This document shows positions 1 to 6,363 of a stretch of 64,000 nucleotides of DNA, in pieces. Position 1 is the stretch's first letter, and each line of letters opens with the position of its first letter. The DNA lies in the NCBI RefSeq assembly GCF_034933565.1, contig NZ_JAYFNG010000053.1, positions 11,598 through 75,597 on the forward strand, written 5' to 3'. Position numbers and translations under genes: made by a program. This DNA comes from Raineyella sp034933565 (GTDB lineage Bacteria > Actinomycetota > Actinomycetes > Propionibacteriales > Propionibacteriaceae). The notes below the pieces were generated by a model. That model searched no databases and was not told the DNA's origin. It was given only the letters and a program-made list of their open reading frames with translations.

Positions 1-685
1 GGAGCTGCTGGTTCTTCTGGTCACCGCGCCAGTAGGCGGCCGAGGACCGGGTCAGCGCGAAGGCCGGGATGTAGCCGGTGTGCGGCACATGCGGGCCGCG
101 GCAGAGGTCCTCCCAGGCGCGTTCGCCGTTGCGCCGGACGTTCTCGTAGATGGTCAGGTCACCGGCGCCGACCTCCATCGACGACCCGTCCTCGGCGTTG
201 GCCGAGCCCTTGTCGGTGATCAGCTCGAGCTTGAACGGCTCGTCGGCCAGCTCGACGCGGGCCTCCTCATCGGTGACGACCCGCCGCCGGAAACTCTGCT
301 TCTCCTTGATGATCCGCTGCATCTGCTTCTCGAGCGCCTTCAGCGCCTCGGGGGTGAACGGCTCGTCGAGCATGAAGTCGTAGTAGAAACCGTCGGTGAT
401 CGGCGGGCCGATCCCGAGCTTCGCCTCCTCATGGAGGTTCTGTACGGCCTGGGCGGCGACGTGGGCACAGGAGTGGCGCAGGATGTTCAGCCCGTCGGGG
501 CTGCCGATCAGGACCGGCTCGACCGTGGCGCCGTCGGGCAGCGGGAGATGGAGATCCTTGATCTCCCCGTTGACGCGGCAGGCGACGATCGTACGATCCT
601 CGCCGAACAGGTCCAGCCCCGTGGTGCCGTCGGCGACCACCTCGCGCAAGGTGTCGGAACGGACCAGGGTGACGGTGATGGACAC
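1..685 (-). CDS. thrS: Threonyl-tRNA synthetase, N-terminal part (gene runs off the window)
   Basis: Charges tRNA-Thr in the cytoplasm. Only the first 228 residues are inside the window. An N-terminal TGS domain (about residues 1-65) is followed by the editing domain that clears mischarged Ser-tRNA, recognisable by HSCAH at residues 71-75 and by the later CRGPH motif; together these give the HxxxH plus Cys/His site of the family. The visible part ends at AYWRGDQKN, the usual entry to the catalytic core. The GTG start at 685 has GAGAGG 8 nt upstream and gives the normal TGS start (SITVTLVRS). Identification is secure; the class II catalytic core and anticodon domain lie outside the window. Confidence 0.95.
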   Translation of the reverse strand, partial: MSITVTLVRSDTLREVVADGTTGLDLFGEDRTIVACRVNGEIKDLHLPLPDGATVEPVLIGSPDGLNILRHSCAHVAAQAVQNLHEEAKLGIGPPITDGFYYDFMLDEPFTPEALKALEKQMQRIIKEKQSFRRRVVTDEEARVELADEPFKLELITDKGSANAEDGSSMEVGAGDLTIYENVRRNGERAWEDLCRGPHVPHTGYIPAFALTRSSAAYWRGDQKNQQL

Positions 686-1076
686 GGCGGTTTCCTCTCT
701 CCCCGACCGGTTGTCGCACACATACCGGGCATGCGGTCGGACGGGCTCGTGTTCAGGGACGCCGGTGGCGTCTCCAGGGACGCCGGTGGCGTCGATCCAC
801 GAGCCTACCGTGCCGACGACCGGGGAGATCCTTCCGGACAGGCCCGGCCGGAAGGTGAAGGTTCCGAGCGCCCGCGGCCAGGTGCTCGCATGTCGGCGGG
901 TGTCCGGCCGGTCTTTCGGGTGTAGCCGACCCCGGATGCGTCGAGGCCCCAGGAGATATCGGGCCCCGGATGCGCCGGGTCCCCAGCAGGCGTTGAGCCC
1001 CGGATGTGTTGGGGGCGGCAGAGGACATCGCGAGGGGCCGCGGGGCAGGAGAGAAAGCCGGCCGGAGAAGACCTGG
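686..1076. other. Intergenic stretch with short degenerate repeats
   Basis: 391 bp between the thrS start and the first tRNA cluster. I see no convincing gene. It holds an 18-bp direct repeat (755-772 and 776-793) and three copies of a looser unit beginning CCCCGGATG (about 930, 964 and 998). Open frames here run into the antisense of the tRNAs and look spurious. No T-box leader is visible upstream of thrS. Confidence 0.6.
755..793. repeat. 18-bp direct repeat, period 21
   Basis: The unit AGGGACGCCGGTGGCGTC occurs at 755-772 and again at 776-793 with a 3-nt spacer. It lies in non-coding DNA upstream of thrS. Function unknown; probably a local replication-slippage duplication. Confidence 0.8.
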
Positions 1077-1148
1077 TGGGCGGTACTGGGTTCGAACCAG
1101 CGACCTCTTCCGTGTCAGGGAAGCGCGCTACCGCTGCGCCAACCGCCC
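1077..1148 (-). tRNA. tRNA-Val (GAC), copy 1
   Basis: Complete cloverleaf on the minus strand: acceptor GGGCGGT paired with ACCGCCC, anticodon stem CTTCC/GGAAG with loop CTGACAC giving anticodon GAC, T-loop TTCGAAC, discriminator A. It is the last gene of the first Gly-Cys-Val cluster and is identical to the copy at 2880-2951. One nucleotide separates it from tRNA-Cys. No clear terminator follows this copy, unlike copy 2. Confidence 0.95.
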
Positions 1149-1149
1149 G

Positions 1150-1220
1150 AGGTGGAGACGGGATGCGAACACGCATGCACGGATGTGCAGTCCGTTGCCT
1201 CGCCTCTCGGCCACTCCACC
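1150..1220 (-). tRNA. tRNA-Cys (GCA), copy 1, probably degenerate
   Basis: Acceptor, D-arm and anticodon stem match the copy at 2953-3023 and the anticodon is GCA. The 3' half has diverged. Anticodon loop position 37 is C where the other copy has A. The T-stem carries a mismatch (GCGTG against CCCGT), and the T-loop reads TTCGCAT, so the conserved A58 is C. The changed segment could instead fold as ATGCG-TGTT-CGCAT. The other copy is canonical, so this one looks like a decaying pseudo-tRNA. A sequencing error is unlikely because several changes cluster in one arm. Confidence 0.75.
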
Positions 1221-1281
1221 GCGTGAAGAAACTCGCCCGGCGGAGGGCGTACAGGTCTGCCCAAGGGCGGAACCCGCTCCG

Positions 1282-1354
1282 AGCGGACGACGGGATTCGA
1301 ACCCGCGACCCTCACCTTGGCAAGGTGATGCTCTACCAGCTGAGCCACGTCCGC
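1282..1354 (-). tRNA. tRNA-Gly (GCC), copy 1
   Basis: Minus-strand cloverleaf with acceptor GCGGACG/CGTCCGC, anticodon stem TCACC/GGTGA, loop TTGCCAA giving GCC, T-loop TTCGAAT and discriminator U. First gene of cluster 1, transcribed from the promoter at 1431-1461. Identical in sequence to the copy at 3123-3195. Confidence 0.95.
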
Positions 1355-1712
1355 AGACGATTTCAGGAGACCCTGCCGGGCATCCTGCACCATCTTCGAC
1401 CCCGTCAATCGCTTGGCGAGGCGTTCAGGAACTTTAGCAGACGCCACCCCGGATGAGGCAAATCCGGGACGCCGGGCGCGGTCGTCACCCGCCGACCGAG
1501 GAGCCGACAGGCAGGCGTACCGAGATCTCTCGTGAGGTCGATTCCTGGCGGCGGTGGCGGGACGGTGGTTGCCGCTCACACCTCCGGGCGGCGATCCTCA
1601 AGCTCACCTGTAACTGGAGGGTGTCCTCTCGGATCGGGCCGGCTCTACCCTCAACGGGATCGAGCTCGCTCGCGGCGGTTCGCCGATCGGGCACACCCGG
1701 AGAGGGCCCCAG
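1355..1712. other. Intergenic region between tRNA cluster 1 and the secreted-protein gene
   Basis: 358 bp holding the minus-strand promoter of cluster 1 and the leader of the plus-strand gene at 1713, whose ribosome-binding site GGAGAGGG lies just upstream of the ATG. I see no other gene. Confidence 0.6.
1431..1461 (-). promoter_or_regulatory. Promoter of tRNA cluster 1
   Basis: On the minus strand, TTGCCT (1461-1456) and TAAAGT (1436-1431) with a 19-bp spacer lie about 75 nt upstream of tRNA-Gly. The same arrangement, with related flanking bases (TGCTARAGTTCCTGA), stands before cluster 2. The shared segment supports a promoter that was duplicated with the genes. Confidence 0.6.
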
Positions 1713-2760
1713 ATGAACACGATTCCCGCACGGATGTTGGCCGCCGTCGTCGCCACCACGACGATCACCGTGCTGCCCTTCACCCCGATCGCCGATGCCG
1801 CCTCGGACAGGTCCGTCCAGTTCTACCTGACGGGCTACAGCTGGTGGGACAACACGCCGGCGGGCAGCAGCACGATCTCGGATCCGGTCATCCACCGCAC
1901 GGCCGGCGGCGTCGGCACATATGCAGATCCGATCACGCTGGCCGTCGGGCACAGCATCACCGCAGCCGGGGACGTCCTCGACTACCCGGCCGGTACCCGG
2001 ATGTACATCCCCAACCTGCGTCGGTACGTGATCGTCGAGGACACCTGCGGTGACGGGTCGACTCCCCAGAACGGCCCCTGCCACACCGGCTACCGGACGA
2101 GCAGCGGACGGGTCCCATGGATCGACGTCTATGTCGGCGGGGAGGGCACGTCGAGGAGGCTGTCCGACGCCTGCATGGATGCGATCACCGGCGTGACGCG
2201 GGTGATCCTCAACCCGGCGAAGGACTACCTCGTCGCGGCGGGGCCGATCTCGGACGGTCGCTGCGTCCAGTACGGGGTGACGCCCGTGCGCGTGCCTGCG
2301 GCCACTCCGACCACGACCATGACCACGGCGGACTCGCCGACGACGGCGCCGCCGACGTTGTCACCGCGGCCGGCAGCGGCCACCCCCACCCCGCTCGCGC
2401 CGGCCCCCAGCGCGCCCCCCACCAGCACACCTCCGACGCTCACCCCCACCGCCCCGACGCCCTCTCCCACGACGAAGCCGACTGCTTCGACGACCGCGGT
2501 GACCACAACCGCCCCCACAACGGTCCCGGCCGCCACCGCGCCAGCCACACCCTCCAGCACACCGGCTCCGGCCGTCGTCACCCCGGTGACGTCCGCCCCG
2601 GCCCCGGGCGCACCGACCGTCAGGGCAGTCCCGCAGCCCACGGACACCCGCCGTCGAGGCGCCGAGGTCGTCGCACCGCCGGGCCCCCTGGGACGGCTGG
2701 TTCGGTCGTACGAAGGGGTGGTGGCGCGGGTTCATGCACTGGATGGGCACCGACAACTGA
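1713..2760 (+). CDS. Secreted double-psi-barrel-like protein with Thr/Pro-rich tail, probably frameshifted
   Basis: Starts at ATG 1713 behind GGAGAGGG. A signal peptide (residues 1-29, cleavage near ADA-AS) is followed by a compact domain (about 30-195) with FYLTGYSWWDN, GTYADPITLAV, GTRMYIPNL, EDTCGD and WIDVYVGG. These recall secreted double-psi beta-barrel (3D/expansin-like) proteins; I cannot name a substrate. A Thr/Pro/Ala-rich linker (about 195-305) follows. The start frame stays open to 3029, but past about 2690 it runs through a terminator and the antisense of two tRNAs and has low GC3. The +1 frame there has very high GC3, encodes a Trp/Gly-rich tail (WDGWFG, KGWWRGFMHW) and stops at TGA 2758-2760. 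I therefore infer a +1 frameshift near 2630-2690; without it the product would end at 3029. It sits between duplicated tRNA clusters, suggesting acquisition. Confidence 0.6.
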
Positions 2761-2786
2761 CTCGAGGGGACGAGCCGGCCCACCAG

Positions 2787-2830
2787 CACGAGGAAGTGGA
2801 CCGGGAACCACGAGGAAGTGGACCGGGAAC
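2787..2830. repeat. Perfect 22-bp tandem duplication
   Basis: Two abutting identical 22-bp units, 2787-2808 and 2809-2830, each containing GAGGAAGTGGACCGGGAAC. They lie between the end of the secreted-protein gene and the terminator of tRNA cluster 2. The unit is not a multiple of three, so it would shift any reading frame passing through it. Confidence 0.9.
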
Positions 2831-2832
2831 AA

Positions 2833-2872
2833 GAAAGTCGTCCGACCGGTGGGTACCGATCGGACAACTTTC
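2833..2872 (-). terminator. Terminator of tRNA cluster 2
   Basis: An 18-bp stem with two mismatches (outer arms GAAAGT/ACTTTC, inner arms TCCGA/TCGGA and CGGT/ACCG) around a GGGT loop, 8 nt downstream of tRNA-Val copy 2 in its direction of transcription. It is followed by TTGTTC rather than a long U-run. The first cluster has no equivalent. Confidence 0.7.
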
Positions 2873-2879
2873 TCTCTGG

Positions 2880-2951
2880 TGGGCGGTACTGGGTTCGAAC
2901 CAGCGACCTCTTCCGTGTCAGGGAAGCGCGCTACCGCTGCGCCAACCGCCC
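2880..2951 (-). tRNA. tRNA-Val (GAC), copy 2
   Basis: Identical to the tRNA at 1077-1148: acceptor GGGCGGT/ACCGCCC, loop CTGACAC, anticodon GAC. Last gene of the second Gly-Cys-Val cluster, one nucleotide after tRNA-Cys, and followed by a strong hairpin terminator. Confidence 0.96.
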
Positions 2952-2952
2952 G

Positions 2953-3023
2953 AGGTGGAGACGGGATTTGAACCCGTGTACACGGATTTGCAGTCCGTTG
3001 CCTCGCCTCTCGGCCACTCCACC
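2953..3023 (-). tRNA. tRNA-Cys (GCA), copy 2 (intact)
   Basis: Canonical cloverleaf: acceptor GGTGGAG/CTCCACC, anticodon loop CTGCAAA giving GCA, T-stem ACGGG/CCCGT, T-loop TTCAAAT, discriminator U. This copy keeps all the conserved positions lost in the copy at 1150-1220, so it is likely the functional cysteine tRNA. Confidence 0.96.
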
Positions 3024-3122
3024 GCGTGAAGGACTCCCACCCGGATGACACATCCCGGATGCACCCGGTCCGAAGGCAGGAGACCTGCTCCTGCCGAGCT
3101 TCCAAGGGCGAGACCCTCTCCG

Positions 3123-3195
3123 AGCGGACGACGGGATTCGAACCCGCGACCCTCACCTTGGCAAGGTGATGCTCTACCAGCTGAGCCACGTCCGC
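3123..3195 (-). tRNA. tRNA-Gly (GCC), copy 2
   Basis: Same sequence as the tRNA at 1282-1354, anticodon GCC. First gene of cluster 2. The spacer to tRNA-Cys is 99 nt here against 61 nt in cluster 1; the two spacers are alike only at their ends. Confidence 0.96.
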
Positions 3196-3269
3196 AGACG
3201 ACGCCAGCCGTCCGTGACCGGACAGACCTTCGCCATCAGTGCCCCTCGGGACCCGAGGCGCGATCAGGA

Positions 3270-3298
3270 ACTCTAGCAGGCTTCCCCCGAGGGGCCAA
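3270..3298 (-). promoter_or_regulatory. Promoter of tRNA cluster 2
   Basis: Minus strand: TTGGCC (3298-3293), 17-bp spacer, TAGAGT (3275-3270), about 75 nt upstream of tRNA-Gly. It matches the position and flanking bases of the cluster 1 promoter. Confidence 0.65.
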
Positions 3299-3570
3299 AT
3301 CCGCGATGTCGCGGATCCCGCTCCTCGTCGAAGGCCAGTTGCTCCGGACGACGCCTCCCGTCTCCGTTCGGCGAGGAGATGTCTATCAGAGCACGTGACA
3401 CGGGTGCAACTTCGGCCCACCCGGACCAGCCGAGCGACCACCCGGCCAGACAAAGAGGCCACCCGACGGGACGGTCCACCACAACAGGGCGGATCACCCT
3501 CGACAGGACGGTCCACCTCAACCACACGCGGACCGGATCCACCCCGCGAAAAGCCCGCCGCCACGCCGGT

Positions 3571-3600
3571 TTGGCGATTCCACACCGTCATGGCTATTGT
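3571..3600 (+). promoter_or_regulatory. Promoter of tRNA-Val (CAC)
   Basis: TTGGCG at 3571-3576 and TATTGT at 3595-3600 with an 18-bp spacer, 12 nt before the tRNA. Confidence 0.6.
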
Positions 3601-3612
3601 TGGCTACCGCAC

Positions 3613-3684
3613 GGGCGGTTGGCGCAGTGGTAGCGCACTTCGTTCACACCGAAGGGGTCGCTGGTTCGAATCCAGTACCGCCCA
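3613..3684 (+). tRNA. tRNA-Val (CAC)
   Basis: Acceptor GGGCGGT/ACCGCCC, anticodon stem CTTCG/CGAAG, loop TTCACAC giving CAC, T-loop TTCGAAT, discriminator A. Monocistronic, with its own promoter just upstream and a strong terminator just downstream. It shares its acceptor and T-arm design with the GAC isoacceptor. Confidence 0.96.
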
Positions 3685-3690
3685 CTGATG

Positions 3691-3726
3691 AAGCCGTTCC
3701 GACGGGAGATCCCGTCGGAACGGCTT
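3691..3726 (+). terminator. Terminator of tRNA-Val (CAC)
   Basis: Perfect 16-bp stem, AAGCCGTTCCGACGGG paired with its complement across an AGAT loop, 6 nt after the tRNA. The AA/TT ends give a short U-run. Confidence 0.9.
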
Positions 3727-3768
3727 CTGCATTCACCGCCGGACCTGACAGCATCACCAGATCCGGAC

Positions 3769-3793
3769 GGTGTCGTCCGGACCGGACGACACC
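3769..3793. repeat. 25-bp near-perfect palindrome
   Basis: Arms GGTGTCGTCCGG (3769-3780) and CCGGACGACACC (3782-3793) are exact reverse complements around a single A. It lies 43 bp past the tRNA-Val terminator and is not followed by a U-run. It could be a protein-binding site or a cruciform-forming element. Confidence 0.8.
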
Positions 3794-3940
3794 CTCGGAC
3801 CGGAGGGACCACGGGTCCGGACGACATCACCGCGACCGGGCAGCCCACGGGACCGGACCGACCGGAACCGAACGGCAGCAGTCCCTCCCGGCCCCGCCGG
3901 CACACTTCCCGAGGTCCCCTCCTCAAGTCCCACACAGGAC

Positions 3941-4040
3941 CACATTTTGAGAGACGGTCCCAACAGGTGAGACAAGAACTTGCGTTACCCATTTCACACG
4001 GGCGAAAGTTCTCTTATCCACCTTTTGAGACGCCGTCCCA
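3941..4040. promoter_or_regulatory. Direct repeats flanking a stem-loop upstream of cbiX
   Basis: Two 22-bp segments (3941-3962 and 4019-4040) agree at 18 positions and share TTTTGAGA and GTCCCA. Between them, 3976-4011 can fold with arms GAACTTGCG and CGAAAGTTC (8 of 9 paired) plus an inner CCC/GGG. This is the AT-richest part of the leader, so it probably holds the promoter and operator of the chelatase gene. The regulator is unknown. Confidence 0.45.
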
Positions 4041-4115
4041 GGACGGCCCTCCTGATCAATACTCCCCGGCCACAGGTCCGGCTCATCCGGCGGCCCGGGG
4101 GGAAAGGAACCGGCA

Positions 4116-4931
4116 ATGACGGCCCCGGCCCTCGTCCTGCTCGCCCATGGCCACAGCGATCCCCAGATCGCGGAGATCACCCATGCGATGCGGAACGAGC
4201 TCATGGCCAGGTGCCCCGAACTCGTCGTACGGGCCGCCTATCTCGGCGGAGCCGGCCCCTCCCCGGTCCAGGTGGCCGGGAAGCTGGCCCGGCTGGGCAC
4301 CGAGGAAATCGTCTTCGTCCCGCTCGAGGTCGGTTGCGCCTACCGTGCCAGTGCCACCGCCCGTGACGCGATCTCCCGGGTCGCCGCGGCCCATCCCGAC
4401 CTGCGGGTCCAGCTGGCCCGACCGATCGGACCCGAGCCGGTGCTGCTGACCATGCTGGACCGCGCCCTGCGCCAGGCTCTCAGCGACCACCACGTCACCG
4501 AGCTGGACGGCCTGGTGCTGTCCACCGCCGGGACCGAGGACGTCCGCAGCCGCGCCCTGCTGGCGCGTCGGACCCGACAGTGGGGCATGCACCACAAGCT
4601 GGCCTGTGTCACGGCGTACGTGGACGAGACCGGCCCCTCGGTCGAGGAGGCGATCCAGACGCTCTGGAGCCAAGGGCGCCGGCACGTGGCCGTGGGCTCA
4701 TGGTTCCTCAGCACCTCCGACCTGTGGGCGCACCAGGCCGAGTCCGCCCTGGCCGCCGGCGCGATCGCGGTCAGCCGACCGATGACCGCCGGACCGGCGG
4801 TGGCCGAACTGGCCATGCACCGGTACGTGGTGGGCGCGATGGACCTGATCGACTTCGGCAGCCTCGTACCGGCCGCCGAGGGCGACGAGGAGCCGGACGA
4901 GGCCCCCGAGCTGCGCGCCATCGGCGCCTGA
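4116..4931 (+). CDS. Sirohydrochlorin chelatase, CbiX family
   Basis: Inserts a divalent metal (iron for siroheme or cobalt for cobalamin) into sirohydrochlorin in the cytoplasm. The 271-residue protein begins with LVLLAHGHSDPQ, whose histidines (11 and 13) are the metal-binding pair of the family. It carries two CbiX-like halves, about 1-120 and 130-240, as in the long actinobacterial form. ATG 4116 has AAAGGAA upstream. The C-terminus is acidic. The neighbours are not siroheme or cobalamin genes, so the metal cannot be assigned from context; a cobalamin role would agree with the B12-dependent reductase at the other end of the window. Confidence 0.85.
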   Translation: MTAPALVLLAHGHSDPQIAEITHAMRNELMARCPELVVRAAYLGGAGPSPVQVAGKLARLGTEEIVFVPLEVGCAYRASATARDAISRVAAAHPDLRVQLARPIGPEPVLLTMLDRALRQALSDHHVTELDGLVLSTAGTEDVRSRALLARRTRQWGMHHKLACVTAYVDETGPSVEEAIQTLWSQGRRHVAVGSWFLSTSDLWAHQAESALAAGAIAVSRPMTAGPAVAELAMHRYVVGAMDLIDFGSLVPAAEGDEEPDEAPELRAIGA

Positions 4932-4963
4932 CCGCAGGCCCCCGGTGGCGCGGGGGCCCGGCC

Positions 4964-4969
4964 TACACT
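4964..4969 (+). promoter_or_regulatory. -10 element of leaderless msrB
   Basis: TACACT ends 7 nt before the ATG at 4977 and no ribosome-binding site is present, so transcription probably begins at the A of the start codon. Confidence 0.6.
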
Positions 4970-4976
4970 GACCCGC

Positions 4977-5417
4977 ATGAAGCCCACCCCCCATCAGCAC
5001 CCCCAGGAGCCGGCCCTGAAGCTGTCGGAGCAGGAGTGGCGCACTCGGCTCACCCCCGCCGAGTACCACGTGCTGCGCGAGGCCGGCACCGAGCGGCCCT
5101 TCAGCGGCGAGTACGAGACGACCACCACCCCCGGCGTCTATCGCTGCCGTGCCTGCGGCGCGGAGCTCTTCCGGAGCATCGAGAAGTTCGACGCGCACTG
5201 CGGCTGGCCCGCCTTCTGGTCACCACTGGCCGGCGACCGGATCGTCGAGTTGGTCGACGACAGCCTCGGCATGCGCCGCACCGAGGTGCGCTGCGCGAAC
5301 TGTGGCTCGCACCTCGGCCATGTGTTCGAGGGCGAGGGGTTCGACACCCCCACCGACCTGCGTTACTGCATCAACTCGATCAGCCTCACCCTCGACCCGG
5401 GCGACACCCGCGGCTGA
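4977..5417 (+). CDS. msrB: Peptide-methionine (R)-S-oxide reductase MsrB
   Basis: Repairs oxidised proteins by reducing methionine-R-sulfoxide. The 146-residue protein has the zinc cysteines C57/C60 and C106/C109, the GWPAF substrate loop (76-80), and the catalytic cysteine C131 in RYCINS. An extra cysteine, C75 in DAHCGWPAF, precedes the loop. The start looks leaderless (TACACT 7 nt before ATG). Monocistronic, convergent with hemQ and separated from it by a hairpin. Confidence 0.95.
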   Translation: MKPTPHQHPQEPALKLSEQEWRTRLTPAEYHVLREAGTERPFSGEYETTTTPGVYRCRACGAELFRSIEKFDAHCGWPAFWSPLAGDRIVELVDDSLGMRRTEVRCANCGSHLGHVFEGEGFDTPTDLRYCINSISLTLDPGDTRG

Positions 5418-5555
5418 CGCCCCCGGCGGGCGCCGGTCATCCACCCTCGGTGCGTACGGCGCCCGGACGCACCGATGCCCACAACGGCAACGCGTACGGG
5501 CACGCACGCCCGCCCGGACGACGGACGACAGCCCCGGCTCCAGGAGCCTCGACCG

Positions 5556-5597
5556 CGACGAACGACCCGCCCCTTGTCAGGGACGGGCCGTTCGTCG
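5556..5597. terminator. Bidirectional terminator between msrB and hemQ
   Basis: Arms CGACGAACGACCC and GGGCCGTTCGTCG pair with one mismatch. The hairpin lies between the two convergent genes. Confidence 0.75.
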
Positions 5598-5625
5598 TGT
5601 CGGCAGATCAGGTCGTGCCGGTAGG

Positions 5626-6318
5626 TCAGTGCGCCGGGTTCCAGCGGGCGACGAGCTCCGGCAGCTCGTAGCGGCACCCGGTGTAGAACGGGACCTCCAG
5701 CCGGGTGTGCCGGCGGGCCTCAGCACCGCGCAGGTGACGCATCAGGTCGACGATGCGATGCAGCTCGTCGGCCTCGAAGGCCAGCATCCACTCGTAGTCG
5801 CCCAGGGCGAACGAGGCGACGGTGTTGGCCCGGACGTCCGGGTAGTCCCGGGCCATCATGCCGTGCTCGGCCAGCAGCTTGCGCCGCTCGTCGTCGGGCA
5901 GCAGGTACCACTCGTAGGACCGGACGAACGGATAGACGACCAGGTAGGGGTGGGGCTCCTCCTCGGCCATGAAGGCGGGGATGTGGCCCTTGTTGAACTC
6001 GGCCGGGCGGTGCAGCGCGACCTGCGACCAGACCGGCTCGAGCGTACGACCGAGCGCGGAGGCGCGCAGCGTGTTGTAGGCGGCCTGCACGGTCTCCACC
6101 TCGGGGGCGTGCCACCACACCATCACGTCCGCGTCGGCCCGGAAACCGGACACGTCGTACCAGCCACGGATCACCAGGTCGGTGTCGTCACCCTCGTACC
6201 CGGCCAGCGCGGCGAGCGCCTCGCGGGCCGCCGCCGTCCCGACGGTGGGATCCGTCCGCCGGAACACGGACCACATGGTGTAGCGGATGGTGTCATTGAT
6301 CTCGCGCGCCTTCTTCAC
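5626..6318 (-). CDS. hemQ: Coproheme decarboxylase HemQ (ChdC)
   Basis: Carries out the last step of the coproporphyrin-dependent heme pathway, converting coproheme III to heme b with peroxide. The 230-residue protein shows the chlorite-dismutase-fold signatures TIRYTMWSVF, DVMVWWHAPE, YPFVRSYEWY (tyrosine-rich active-site segment) and LLAEHGMMARDY (candidate proximal histidine). GTG 6318 has AGAAAGG upstream. It lies 45 bp after hemE on the same strand, so the two are probably cotranscribed. The presence of HemQ shows that this organism makes heme through coproporphyrin, not protoporphyrin. Confidence 0.93.
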   Translation of the reverse strand: MKKAREINDTIRYTMWSVFRRTDPTVGTAAAREALAALAGYEGDDTDLVIRGWYDVSGFRADADVMVWWHAPEVETVQAAYNTLRASALGRTLEPVWSQVALHRPAEFNKGHIPAFMAEEEPHPYLVVYPFVRSYEWYLLPDDERRKLLAEHGMMARDYPDVRANTVASFALGDYEWMLAFEADELHRIVDLMRHLRGAEARRHTRLEVPFYTGCRYELPELVARWNPAH

Positions 6319-6363
6319 GGCGGTGCCTTTCTGCGATGGACGGGGTCAGTGGGCCGGTGCCGT

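Larger units (their letters stand above)
3196..3612. other. Intergenic region holding two divergent tRNA promoters
   Basis: 417 bp. It contains the minus-strand promoter of tRNA cluster 2 (about 3270-3298) and the plus-strand promoter of tRNA-Val(CAC) (3571-3600). Open frames are short and unconvincing; I see no gene between. Confidence 0.6.
3727..4115. other. Long leader region of the sirohydrochlorin chelatase gene
   Basis: 389 bp without a gene. It contains a 25-bp palindrome (3769-3793), many GACCGG-like hexamers, and an AT-richer block at 3940-4040 with two related 22-bp direct repeats around a stem-loop. I looked for a cobalamin riboswitch and did not recognise one. Confidence 0.6.

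Noticed and set aside
686..1076. T-box or other leader RNA upstream of thrS
   Set aside because: No T-box sequence and no specifier stem-loop was recognised; only short repeats were seen.
396..1226. Open frame across the antisense of tRNA cluster 1
   Set aside because: Its tail (LGSNQRPLPCQG and following) is the well-known chance translation of antisense tRNA. No family, no ribosome-binding site.
2760..3029. C-terminal extension of the secreted-protein frame over the second tRNA cluster
   Set aside because: It repeats the same antisense-tRNA peptide, crosses a tRNA terminator and has low GC3, so it is read-through and not a real domain.
3379..3633. Short open frames between the tRNA promoters
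   Set aside because: No family resemblance and no start signal; the interval contains promoters for the tRNAs.
3727..4115. Cobalamin riboswitch upstream of cbiX
   Set aside because: I could not find the conserved B12-box or the expected set of paired elements; the region shows direct repeats instead.
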